From Oceanicola granulosus HTCC2516 (lineage in GTDB: Bacteria > Pseudomonadota > Alphaproteobacteria > Rhodobacterales > Rhodobacteraceae), in NCBI RefSeq assembly GCF_000153305.1, contig NZ_CH724107.1, positions 1,069,697-1,133,696 of the forward strand: a stretch of DNA of 64,000 nucleotides, in the 5' to 3' direction. Below are positions 27,958 through 37,174 of the stretch, in pieces (within the stretch, counting starts at the first letter, position 1; each line of letters starts with the position of its first letter). A program made the position numbers and the translations under genes. The notes under the pieces were generated by a model that saw only the letters and a program-made list of their open reading frames with translations, was not told the origin of the DNA and made no database searches.

Positions 27958-28023
27958 GGGGGGCTGTCTGCCCCCCGTCGCCGTTTCACGGCGACTCCCC
28001 CCGAGGATATTTCGAGAACAGAG
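27958..28023 (+). repeat. Intergenic repeat, copy 3, with two hairpins (possible terminator)
   Basis: Stem GGGGGG/CCCCCC at 27958-27963/27971-27976 is followed at once by stem GTCGCCG/CGGCGAC at 27977-27983/27989-27995. CCCCCCGA comes next, then the core GGATATTTCGAGAACAGAG at 28005-28023. It shares this layout with the minus-strand copy at 3391-3438. It lies between convergent genes, where it may also end transcription of the upstream gene. Confidence 0.6.
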
Positions 28024-28034
28024 ACGCGGGGGCG

Positions 28035-28240
28035 CTATTCGCCCCGGCCGACGCCCCGGAACAGGGCGCGGAAGGGCAGCGCCCAGAGCACGCCGAGGCC
28101 GGCGTAGACCAGCAGCTCGATCCACACGGGCGGGCGGCCCAGCAGGTTGAGGATGGTCACCGCCGCGACGATGTAGACCGGCAGCCCGACCAGCAGGATC
28201 ACCAGCGACCAGCGCCGCTTCTGGCGGGGGCTCAGCGCCA

Positions 28241-28241
<1 letters not shown>
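28035..28241 (-). CDS. DUF2842 family membrane protein
   Basis: A 68-aa inner-membrane protein: MALSPRQKRRWSLVILLVGL, a second hydrophobic segment (WIELLVYAGLGVLWALPF) and a basic tail (FRALFRGVGRGE). Sequence and length match the DUF2842 family of Rhodobacterales. Its ATG shares one base with the purA stop codon (TGATG), so translation is likely coupled. The function is unknown. Confidence 0.85.
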
Positions 28242-29533
<1,292 letters not shown>

Positions 29534-29700
29534 GCTGTCCTCCGACGAAAAACCGGCGTCTCCATAGACCAGACCGCCGGGGCGGGAAACCGGGAAATCG
29601 GAGCGCGCGCATCGGAGCGTCGCGGGGGCCGACGGGGGGTTGCGGCAGCGGGCCACAGCTTCTAGATACGGCCCGTTCCAAGAGACAGGCCGCCTCCCCC

Positions 29701-30063
29701 ATGGAAAACGTCATCCTGATCGTTCACCTCCTCCTCGCGCTCTCGCTGATCGGCGTCGTGCTGATGCAGCGTTCCGAGGGGGGCGGGCTCGGCATCGGCG
29801 GCGGCGGGGGCGGCATGATGACCGGCCGCTCGGCGGCCACCGCGCTCGGCAAGGTCACCTGGGGCCTCGCGGTCGCCTTCATCATCACCTCGATCGCCCT
29901 GACGATCATGGCCGCGCGCGACAGCGCCAGCGGCTCGGTGCTCGACCGGATCACCGACACGCCCGCCGGCGCAGCGAGCGACGCGCTGCCCGACCTCGGC
30001 GGCGAGAGCCTGCTGCCCCCCGGCGCGGACGGCAGCGACGGGCTGCTCCCCGCCGCCGACTGA
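29701..30063 (+). CDS. secG: Preprotein translocase subunit SecG
   Basis: A 120-aa inner-membrane subunit of the Sec translocon. Helix 1 is [20 protein letters not shown], followed by [12 protein letters not shown] and a glycine-rich loop ending in TGRSAA. Helix 2 is [19 protein letters not shown]. The C-terminal ~45 residues are Pro/Asp-rich and unconserved. secG directly before pyrG is a common alphaproteobacterial arrangement. Confidence 0.94.
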   Translation: MENVILIVHLLLALSLIGVVLMQRSEGGGLGIGGGGGGMMTGRSAATALGKVTWGLAVAFIITSIALTIMAARDSASGSVLDRITDTPAGAASDALPDLGGESLLPPGADGSDGLLPAAD

Positions 30064-30227
30064 GCGGCCCCGCTCCTTCCACAATCGCTTGAAGACAGCG
30101 CTGACGCGGCAACATGATGTTGCGTCGGCGGTTGCGGGGGGCCGGCGAATCCGGCTATCGTTAAATCCCGTGACAGAGGCTCCGCAGCGCCGGAGCGCCC
30201 ACACCTCGATCACGGGAGATCGCCCCC

Positions 30228-31871
30228 ATGGCCCGCTACGTATTCATCACCGGTGGTGTCGTCTCCTCGCTCGGCAAGGGTCTCGCCTCCGCCGCGCTGG
30301 GTGCGCTGCTGCAGGCGCGCGGCTTCTCCGTCCGGCTGAGGAAGCTCGACCCGTACCTCAACGTCGACCCCGGCACGATGAGCCCGTTCGAGCACGGCGA
30401 GGTGTTCGTCACCGACGACGGCGCCGAGACGGACCTCGACCTCGGCCATTACGAGCGCTTCACCGGCGTGCCCGCCCGCAAGACCGACTCGGTTAGCTCG
30501 GGGCGCATCTATTCCAACGTGCTCGAGAAGGAGCGGCGCGGCGACTACCTCGGCAAGACGATCCAGGTCGTCCCGCACGTCACCAACGAGATCAAGGAGT
30601 TCCTGAAGATCGGCGAGGACGAGGTCGATTTCATGCTCTGCGAGATCGGCGGCACCGTCGGCGACATCGAGGGGCTGCCGTTCTTCGAGGCGATCCGCCA
30701 GTTCAGCCACGACAAGCCGCGCGGGCAGTGCATCTTCATGCACCTGACGCTGCTGCCCTACCTCGCCGCCTCGGGCGAGCTGAAGACGAAGCCGACGCAG
30801 CACTCGGTCAAGGAGCTGCAGAGCATCGGCATCGCCCCCGACATCCTCGTCTGCCGCTCGGAGCACCCGATTCCGCAGAAGGAGCGCGAGAAGATCGCGC
30901 TGTTCTGCAACGTGCGGTCCGAGTCGGTGGTGCCGGCCTACGACCTCAAGTCGATCTACGAGGCCCCCCTCGCCTACCACCGCGAAGGGCTCGACCAGGC
31001 GGTGCTCGACGCGTTCGGCATCTCCCCCGCCCCGCGCCCCAACCTCGACCGCTGGCACGACGTCGCCGACCGGATCAACAACCCCGAGGGCGAGGTGAAC
31101 GTCGCGATCGTGGGCAAGTACGTCCAGCTCGAAGATGCCTACAAGTCGATCAAGGAAGCCCTCACCCACGGCGGCATGGCCAACCGGGTCAAGGTGAAGG
31201 TGGAGTGGGTCGATTCCGAGCTGTTCGAGCGCGAGGACGCCGCGCCGCACCTCGAGGGGTTCCACGCGATCCTCGTGCCCGGCGGCTTCGGCGAGCGCGG
31301 CACCGAGGGCAAGATCAAGGCCGCCCAGTTCGCCCGCGAGCGCCGGATCCCCTATCTCGGCATCTGCCTCGGCATGCAGATGGCGGTGATCGAGGCGGCG
31401 CGCAACGTGGCGGGCGTGGCGACGGCCGGGTCGGAAGAGTTCGACCACGAGGCCGGCAAGAAGCGCTTCGAGCCGGTCGTCTACCACCTCAAGGAGTGGA
31501 TCCAGGGCAACCACAAGGTCGAGCGCAAGGCCGACGACGACAAGGGCGGCACCATGCGGCTCGGTGCCTACGACGCGGCGCTGACGGAGGGCTCGCGGGT
31601 GGCCGAGATCTACGGCACCGCGTCGATCGAGGAGCGCCACCGGCACCGCTACGAGGTCGACACCAAGTATCGCGAGGCGCTCGAGGCGCAGGGGCTGTGC
31701 TTTGCCGGGATGAGCCCCGACGGGCGGCTGCCCGAGATCGTGGAATGGTCGGATCACCCGTGGTTCATCGGGGTCCAGTTCCACCCGGAGCTGAAGTCCA
31801 AGCCCTTCGCGCCGCACCCGCTCTTCGCCGACTTCGTGCGCGCCGCCGTGGAGACCTCGCGGCTGGTCTGA
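30228..31871 (+). CDS. pyrG: CTP synthase
   Basis: A 547-aa glutamine amidotransferase-coupled enzyme converting UTP to CTP. The synthase domain begins [20 protein letters not shown] with its P-loop. [20 protein letters not shown] follows. The GATase domain has its nucleophile Cys380 in [12 protein letters not shown] (E. coli Cys379) and the His/Glu pair in [12 protein letters not shown] ribosome site GGGAG precedes the ATG. Length as in E. coli PyrG. Confidence 0.98.
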   Translation: MARYVFITGGVVSSLGKGLASAALGALLQARGFSVRLRKLDPYLNVDPGTMSPFEHGEVFVTDDGAETDLDLGHYERFTGVPARKTDSVSSGRIYSNVLEKERRGDYLGKTIQVVPHVTNEIKEFLKIGEDEVDFMLCEIGGTVGDIEGLPFFEAIRQFSHDKPRGQCIFMHLTLLPYLAASGELKTKPTQHSVKELQSIGIAPDILVCRSEHPIPQKEREKIALFCNVRSESVVPAYDLKSIYEAPLAYHREGLDQAVLDAFGISPAPRPNLDRWHDVADRINNPEGEVNVAIVGKYVQLEDAYKSIKEALTHGGMANRVKVKVEWVDSELFEREDAAPHLEGFHAILVPGGFGERGTEGKIKAAQFARERRIPYLGICLGMQMAVIEAARNVAGVATAGSEEFDHEAGKKRFEPVVYHLKEWIQGNHKVERKADDDKGGTMRLGAYDAALTEGSRVAEIYGTASIEERHRHRYEVDTKYREALEAQGLCFAGMSPDGRLPEIVEWSDHPWFIGVQFHPELKSKPFAPHPLFADFVRAAVETSRLV

Positions 31872-31880
31872 CGGCGGCCG

Positions 31881-32129
31881 TTACTCCCGGTGCGGCGCGG
31901 CCATCGCCTCGATGTCCCGGGCCATGCGCAGGAGCGTCGACGAGCGCTCGGCATCCTCGCCGTCCAGCGTCAGCGCGGCGACCTCGATGGCGCGGATCGC
32001 GATCTCCAGCGAGACCTGGTAGCGGGTCTCGTCGTCACAGGTGACGAGCAGGTCCGCCACGCGGTCGACGGCGGCTTCCAGCGATCCGCCCGCCGACGTG
32101 GAGAGGTGGGGTGTGTTGCTGTCTTTCAT
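31881..32129 (-). CDS. Small hypothetical protein, 82 aa
   Basis: A soluble acidic protein, mostly helical: AAVDRVADLLVTCDDETRYQ, then VSLEIAIRAIEVAALTLDGE and STLLRMARDIEAMAAPHRE. GAGGG lies eight bases before the ATG. It is convergent with pyrG (9-base gap). I do not recognise a family, but the codon use and ribosome site look genuine. Confidence 0.6.
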   Translation of the reverse strand: MKDSNTPHLSTSAGGSLEAAVDRVADLLVTCDDETRYQVSLEIAIRAIEVAALTLDGEDAERSSTLLRMARDIEAMAAPHRE

Positions 32130-32310
32130 GGGTCATCCCTCGACTACAGCAATGCGGACTGCCGGCCTTCAGGATCATCTTCATCCCCGCCGGAAGCCCG
32201 GATACTGGACTGGTGCAATGTCTGACGACATGCCCTTCCGGAAGACATAGGCGACTCTTCCGTAGCGTCACGGGCGCGGTCGCTTAACAATTGGAGGTGG
32301 AAAACCGCCT

Positions 32311-33483
32311 TCAGGGCTCGCGCAGGGCCTCGCGCGAGCGGTAGAGCGGCTTGGTCAGGTAATCGAGCACCGTCTTCGAACCGGTGTGCAGCTCCACCGT
32401 CGCCTGCATCCCCGGCCGCAGCGAGATGCCCGCCTGGCGCGGGGTCATCGCGTCGGTGTCGAGCGCGACGGTGACACGGTAGTGCGCCTCGCTCTCGGGG
32501 CGGCGCTCGTCCTTGAAGGTGTCGGCGCTGACCATCTCGACAGTCCCCTCGAGCGATCCGTGCACGGTGTAGTCGTAGGCCGTCAGCTTGATCGTCGCCG
32601 CCTGCCCCGCCACCACGTTGGCGATGTCCTTCGGCGCGATCTGCGCCTCGACGAACAGCTCGTCGCCGGCGGGGATGATCTCGAACATCTCCTCCCCGGG
32701 CCGCACGACGCCGCCGATGGTGGTGACGCCGACCGCGTTGACGACGCCGCGCATCGGCGCGCGCACCACGGTCCGGGCGAGCTGGTCCTCGGCGAGGCGC
32801 AGCTCCTGCTTGAGCGTCGCGAGGTCGAGCAGCGTCTCCGAGTAACTCGTCGCCCGCTCGAGCTCGGCGGTGGTCTCGATCTCGCTGACCTTGGTCTCGG
32901 CGTCGGAGTTCGCCTTGCGCGCCTCCGTCACCTCGAGCAGGGCGACGATGTCGCGCGCGAACAGGTCCTCCAGCGTCTCGAGCTCGCGCGCCGTCTCGGT
33001 GGCGAGGCGGCGCGCGCCCTCGAGGCGGGTCGTGTAGTCCGACTGGCGCGCCGCGAGCAGCGCGCGCTCGGAGGCGAGGATGTCGGGGCTGTGGATGGCG
33101 TAGTCCTCGGGCACGACGAAATCGAACTGCCCCTCGAGCTCGGCCTCCAGCCGCAGCCGGCGGATCTCGGCGGCGATGACCTGGTCGCGCAGGTCGTCGA
33201 CGCGGGTGACGAACTGGGTGCCGTGCAGCCGCGCCAGCACGTCGCCCTCCGACACCATGTCGCCCTCGCCCACGGCCAGCTCGGCGAGGATGCCGCCCTC
33301 GAGGTTCTGCACGCTCTGCGGCCGCGCCCCGCTGACGACCTCGCCCTGCCCGCGCACGATCTCGTCGAGCGGCGCGAAACGGGCCCAGACGAGGAACACC
33401 AGCACCGCCAGCGCCACCACCCAGACCACCAGCGAGGCGCCGCGGCCGGAGGTCTCGCGCTCGATGTCGCTCATCGCGCTCAT
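32311..33483 (-). CDS. HlyD-family type I secretion adaptor
   Basis: A 390-aa membrane fusion protein linking the inner-membrane ABC exporter to the outer-membrane channel. One N-terminal membrane segment (LVVWVVALAVLVFLVWARF) is followed by DEIVRGQGEVVSGARPQSVQ, the HlyD entry. A long coiled-coil comes next and then the lipoyl/beta-barrel part, APMRGVVNAVGVTTIGGVVR. RAPMxGxV is a family mark. It is the last gene of the secretion operon, and its ATG overlaps the ABC stop by four bases. Confidence 0.93.
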   Translation of the reverse strand: MSAMSDIERETSGRGASLVVWVVALAVLVFLVWARFAPLDEIVRGQGEVVSGARPQSVQNLEGGILAELAVGEGDMVSEGDVLARLHGTQFVTRVDDLRDQVIAAEIRRLRLEAELEGQFDFVVPEDYAIHSPDILASERALLAARQSDYTTRLEGARRLATETARELETLEDLFARDIVALLEVTEARKANSDAETKVSEIETTAELERATSYSETLLDLATLKQELRLAEDQLARTVVRAPMRGVVNAVGVTTIGGVVRPGEEMFEIIPAGDELFVEAQIAPKDIANVVAGQAATIKLTAYDYTVHGSLEGTVEMVSADTFKDERRPESEAHYRVTVALDTDAMTPRQAGISLRPGMQATVELHTGSKTVLDYLTKPLYRSREALREP

Positions 33484-35723
33484 GCCGGGGCCTTGCGGCC
33501 GCGCAGGTGCGCCAGCACCTCGTCGCGCGGGCCGTCCACCACGAGTCGTCCCTGCTGCAGGATCAGCGTGCGTTCGCAGAGCGACAGGATCGGCATCCGG
33601 TGCGTGGCGATGATCGCGGTGCGGTCCGCGAGCCAGCCCTCCATGCGGGTGACGAGGGTCGATTCGAGCGTCTGGTCGAGCGCCGCCGTCGGCTCGTCGA
33701 GCAGGCACACGCCCGGATCCTGCAGCCACAGCCGCGCCCAGCCGATCGACTGGCGCTGCCCCGTCGACAGCCCCTCGCCGCCGTCATGGATCGCGAGGTC
33801 GAGGCCCTTGGGATGGTTGCGCACGAAGGCGCCGATCCCGGCGAAGTCGAGCGCCGCGAGCAGGCGCTCGTCGTCGCGCTCGAGCAGAGACAAGTCGAGG
33901 TTTTCGCGCAGGGTGCCGGCGAAGAGCCGCACGTCCTGGCCGAGGTAGCCGATCCCGCGGCGCAGATCGCGCGGCATCACCTGCCCCATGTCCACCCCGT
34001 CGACGAGCACGCGGCCGCCGGTCGGGCGGGTCAGGCCGGAGAGCAGCTTGAGCAGCGTCGACTTGCCCGACCCGTTCGGGCCGAGCACCGCGACCTTCTG
34101 CCCGGGCCGGATCTTCAGCGCCGGGATGTCGAGGCTCTGACCGCTCTCCTCGTCGTAGGCGTAGCCGATCTCGCGCAGCTCGAAGGCGCCCCGGATCGTC
34201 TCGCGGCGCAGGTAGGTGCGGTCCTCGTCGTGGTCCTGCGGCGCCTCGGCGACCGCGTCGAGGGCGGTGAGCGCGGCCTTGACGTTGGACCAGCGCGACA
34301 GCGTCCCGGCGAGCTGTGTCAGCGGGCCGAGGGTGCGCGAGGTGAGGATGCCGACGGCGATGATCGTGCCGACGGTGAACTCGCCGGCGAAGACGAGGAA
34401 GGTGCCGACGACCACCGCCGCGACGTAGGTCGCCTGCTGCATCCCCTGCGCCCAGAAGGTCAGCGCCGAGGCCAGCCGGCGCTGCTCGGAGGTGGCGACG
34501 GCGGAGAGGCCGGTCAGCTCGCTCCAGACCCGGCGGAAGCGGTCCTCGCCGCGCTGGGTCTTGATCGTGTCGGTGTCGTAGATCGCCTCGTGCAGCAGCC
34601 GGCTCGCCTTGGTGCTGGCGCCCTGTGTCTGCTGGGTCAGGGCCATCATCTTCTTCTGCAGGAACAGCGACGGCAGCACCATCAGCACCGCGCCGGCGAA
34701 CAGCACCCAGACGATCTCGCCGCCGATGGAGGCGACGAGGGCGAAGAACAGCACGAGGAACGGCAGGTCGGTGAGCGTGCCGATGGTGGAGGCGGTGAAG
34801 AACTCGCGGATCGAGCCGAAGTCGCGCACGGCAGCGAAGGTGGCCGAGGGCGCGCTGCCCTCCGGGTCGCGGCGCATGCCGAGCACCCGGTTCATCAGCA
34901 GCGACTGGATGCGCAGCTCGATGCGCCGCCCCGCCCCGTCCATCAGCCGCGCCCGCGCGATGCGCAGCACCGCCTCGAACAGCAGCGCCAGACCCGCCCC
35001 GGTCGCCAGCACCCAGAGCGTCGCCGTCGACTGGTGCGGGATCACCCGGTCGTAGACCTGCAGCGAGAACAGCGCCACGGCGACGGCGAGCAGGTTGGCC
35101 ACCAGCGAGCCGAGCGCGATCTCGGCGACGGGCCGGCGCAGGCCGGTGAACTCGCCCCAGAACCAGTGCCGCGCGCGTCCCTTGACGGCGTGTCGGCGGG
35201 CGAGCTCGGTGGCGGGCACCTCGGCGCGCAGCACCCGGCCGGTGAAGTAGGGGGCGAACTCGGCGAGCGTGACCTCGGCGCGGTGGTCGCGGAAGGTCGT
35301 GTCGTAGATGGTCAGCGTCTCGCCCGACTGCTCGAGCACGAGCACGAGCTGTCCGCCCGTCATCTCCGCCAGCGCCGGCCAGTGCGCTGGCGTCGGGGCC
35401 TTCACCCGCTCGGTGCGCGTCGCGAGGCCGGCGGCGCCGAGGGCGCGGGCGACGGCATCGGGGTCGGCGGCGTCGCTGTCGTCGGAGCCGCCGAGGCCGT
35501 CGCGCGCGAGGCTCTCGAGCAGGTCGGTGCGCAGCACGCTGACGCCGAGCAGCGCCGCGTAGGTGGCGGCGAGGTCGGCGCGGGCGTGGTTGCGCGACGT
35601 TCCGGCGGCGGCGGGCGCGGCCGGTTCGGCGAGCGGCGGCGGCTCGGGCGCGGCCTCGGCGGGGCCGACGAGCTTGCCGCCCCGCGTGGCGGTGGCGTCG
35701 AAGGCGAGGACGGGGCCGGTCAT
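33480..35723 (-). CDS. Type I secretion ABC permease/ATPase, LapB-like
   Basis: A 747-aa half-size exporter. Residues ~45-175 form a C39-like domain with no catalytic Cys, the degenerate peptidase domain that binds substrate in LapB/RTX-type exporters. Six membrane segments follow (IALGSLVANLLAVAVALFSL and on). The ATPase has Walker A GPNGSGKST, a signature LSTGQRQ in place of LSGGQ, and Walker B VCLLDEPTAALD. ATGA overlaps join it to both neighbours. It most likely exports the adhesin encoded upstream. Confidence 0.94.
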   Translation of the reverse strand: MTGPVLAFDATATRGGKLVGPAEAAPEPPPLAEPAAPAAAGTSRNHARADLAATYAALLGVSVLRTDLLESLARDGLGGSDDSDAADPDAVARALGAAGLATRTERVKAPTPAHWPALAEMTGGQLVLVLEQSGETLTIYDTTFRDHRAEVTLAEFAPYFTGRVLRAEVPATELARRHAVKGRARHWFWGEFTGLRRPVAEIALGSLVANLLAVAVALFSLQVYDRVIPHQSTATLWVLATGAGLALLFEAVLRIARARLMDGAGRRIELRIQSLLMNRVLGMRRDPEGSAPSATFAAVRDFGSIREFFTASTIGTLTDLPFLVLFFALVASIGGEIVWVLFAGAVLMVLPSLFLQKKMMALTQQTQGASTKASRLLHEAIYDTDTIKTQRGEDRFRRVWSELTGLSAVATSEQRRLASALTFWAQGMQQATYVAAVVVGTFLVFAGEFTVGTIIAVGILTSRTLGPLTQLAGTLSRWSNVKAALTALDAVAEAPQDHDEDRTYLRRETIRGAFELREIGYAYDEESGQSLDIPALKIRPGQKVAVLGPNGSGKSTLLKLLSGLTRPTGGRVLVDGVDMGQVMPRDLRRGIGYLGQDVRLFAGTLRENLDLSLLERDDERLLAALDFAGIGAFVRNHPKGLDLAIHDGGEGLSTGQRQSIGWARLWLQDPGVCLLDEPTAALDQTLESTLVTRMEGWLADRTAIIATHRMPILSLCERTLILQQGRLVVDGPRDEVLAHLRGRKAPA

Positions 35724-37090
35724 ATGCGTTCCCCGTCGACGAGCGTGCCCACCGTCTCGGCGATGCGCGCGCGCGTCAGCAGCACGTCGTGGCGCAGCGT
35801 CACCGCCTCGCGCTCGGTGCGCACCTTGGTCTCGAACACGCCGACGACCTCGGGCACCCGGCGCCGGCCAGCCTCGAGCTGGGCGGCGAAGAGCTCGTAG
35901 CTCTCGGCGGCCTGCGCGGCGATGGTCCCGGCCTCGGCCGCCTGCCGCTCCTGCGAGGCGAGCAGGCCGCGCAGCTGGCTGAGCTTCCTCGCCGCGTCCT
36001 CGCGCGCCGCCGCGACCTCGGCCGCCGACGCCTCGCGGCTGGCCTCGAGCGCGCGCAGCCGGGCGGGCGTGCCGAAGCCGATGCCCTCGCCGCCGGCGGT
36101 GATGCCGCCCGAGCTGCCGTCGCTCGAGAGGCTGCCCGAGGCGTTGATCCCCGGCAGCTGCCCGGCCCGCGCGGCGCGCGCCTCCGCCTCGGCGCGCGCG
36201 GCCTCGGCCTCGGCCTTGAGCACCGCGAGCGGCGTCTGGTTGCCCGGCGGCGCGACGGGCGACAGCCCCGAGACGGCGGTGACGGGCGCGGCGGCCATGG
36301 CCTGCAGCTCCGCCATCGCGGTGGCCGCCGCCTCGCGGTCGGCGGTCAACTCGCTGCGCATCCGGTCGAGCTTGGCGGCGACGAGCTGCTGGTCGGCGCG
36401 GTCGACGATGCCGGCGCTCATGCGCTCGTTCATCAGGTAGTGGAACCGCTCCATCCGCGCGATGGCGGCGGCGGTGACATCGGCGCGGGCGCGCGCGGCC
36501 TCGGCGCCGATGTAGAGCTCGAGCGCGGTCAGCACCCGCGCGTTGGTGTCCTGCGCCAGCGCGACGGCGGCGACCTCGACGTCGGCGCGGGCGTAGTCGC
36601 GCTCGGCGATCTTGCCGCCGTGGTCGAACAGCACCGCGTCCACCACCAGCGACGTCACCACGTCGCCGAGCGAGGTCAGGCTGATCTGCGGACCGAGCGT
36701 CGGCAGCCAGTTGAGCTGCGCGGCCTCCGCGCGCAGCGTCGCGGCGCGCAGCTCGGCCTCGGCGGCGCGGCTGTTGGCGGCGAGCACCGCGTCGGTCACC
36801 GCGCGCAGGGTGCCGGGCTGGAGCACCGAGCGGCGCTGGAGCAGGCCGGTGATGATCTCGGAGGCGGTGCCGTCTTCCATCTGCGCATCGAGCGCGGCGG
36901 CCGGCGCGGTGGCGGCGGCGGCCGTGACGGGTGCGTCGGCCGCCGGTCCGGGGCCGGAGCCGAGCCCGACCCGGTGGCGCGTGGCCTCGGCCACGCCGCC
37001 CACCGCGCCGCAGCCCGAGAGGGCCACGGACAGGCCGAGGCAGGCCACGAGGGTGGCCCGCCTGCCGGCTTGCTGTCTGCTCGTCTTCAC
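35720..37090 (-). CDS. TolC-like outer membrane channel of the type I system
   Basis: A 456-aa outer-membrane efflux protein. Lipobox LSGC, Cys27, suggests lipidation. The body is Ala-rich amphipathic helices, with LNWLPTLGPQISLTSLGDVV being the typical TolC sequence after the first helix pair. A second OEP repeat lies around LPGINASGSLSSDGSSG. The long helices would form the periplasmic tunnel. It lies 84 bases after the adhesin stop and overlaps the ABC gene by four bases. Confidence 0.9.
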   Translation of the reverse strand: MKTSRQQAGRRATLVACLGLSVALSGCGAVGGVAEATRHRVGLGSGPGPAADAPVTAAAATAPAAALDAQMEDGTASEIITGLLQRRSVLQPGTLRAVTDAVLAANSRAAEAELRAATLRAEAAQLNWLPTLGPQISLTSLGDVVTSLVVDAVLFDHGGKIAERDYARADVEVAAVALAQDTNARVLTALELYIGAEAARARADVTAAAIARMERFHYLMNERMSAGIVDRADQQLVAAKLDRMRSELTADREAAATAMAELQAMAAAPVTAVSGLSPVAPPGNQTPLAVLKAEAEAARAEAEARAARAGQLPGINASGSLSSDGSSGGITAGGEGIGFGTPARLRALEASREASAAEVAAAREDAARKLSQLRGLLASQERQAAEAGTIAAQAAESYELFAAQLEAGRRRVPEVVGVFETKVRTEREAVTLRHDVLLTRARIAETVGTLVDGERI

Positions 37091-37174
37091 TCGACCGCCC
37101 TGCCCTGCTGTCCTGCCGGTGCCGGCGGCGCACGCAACGCGGCGCGCCCGCCCCCGGCCTCGCGTGCTGCGCGT

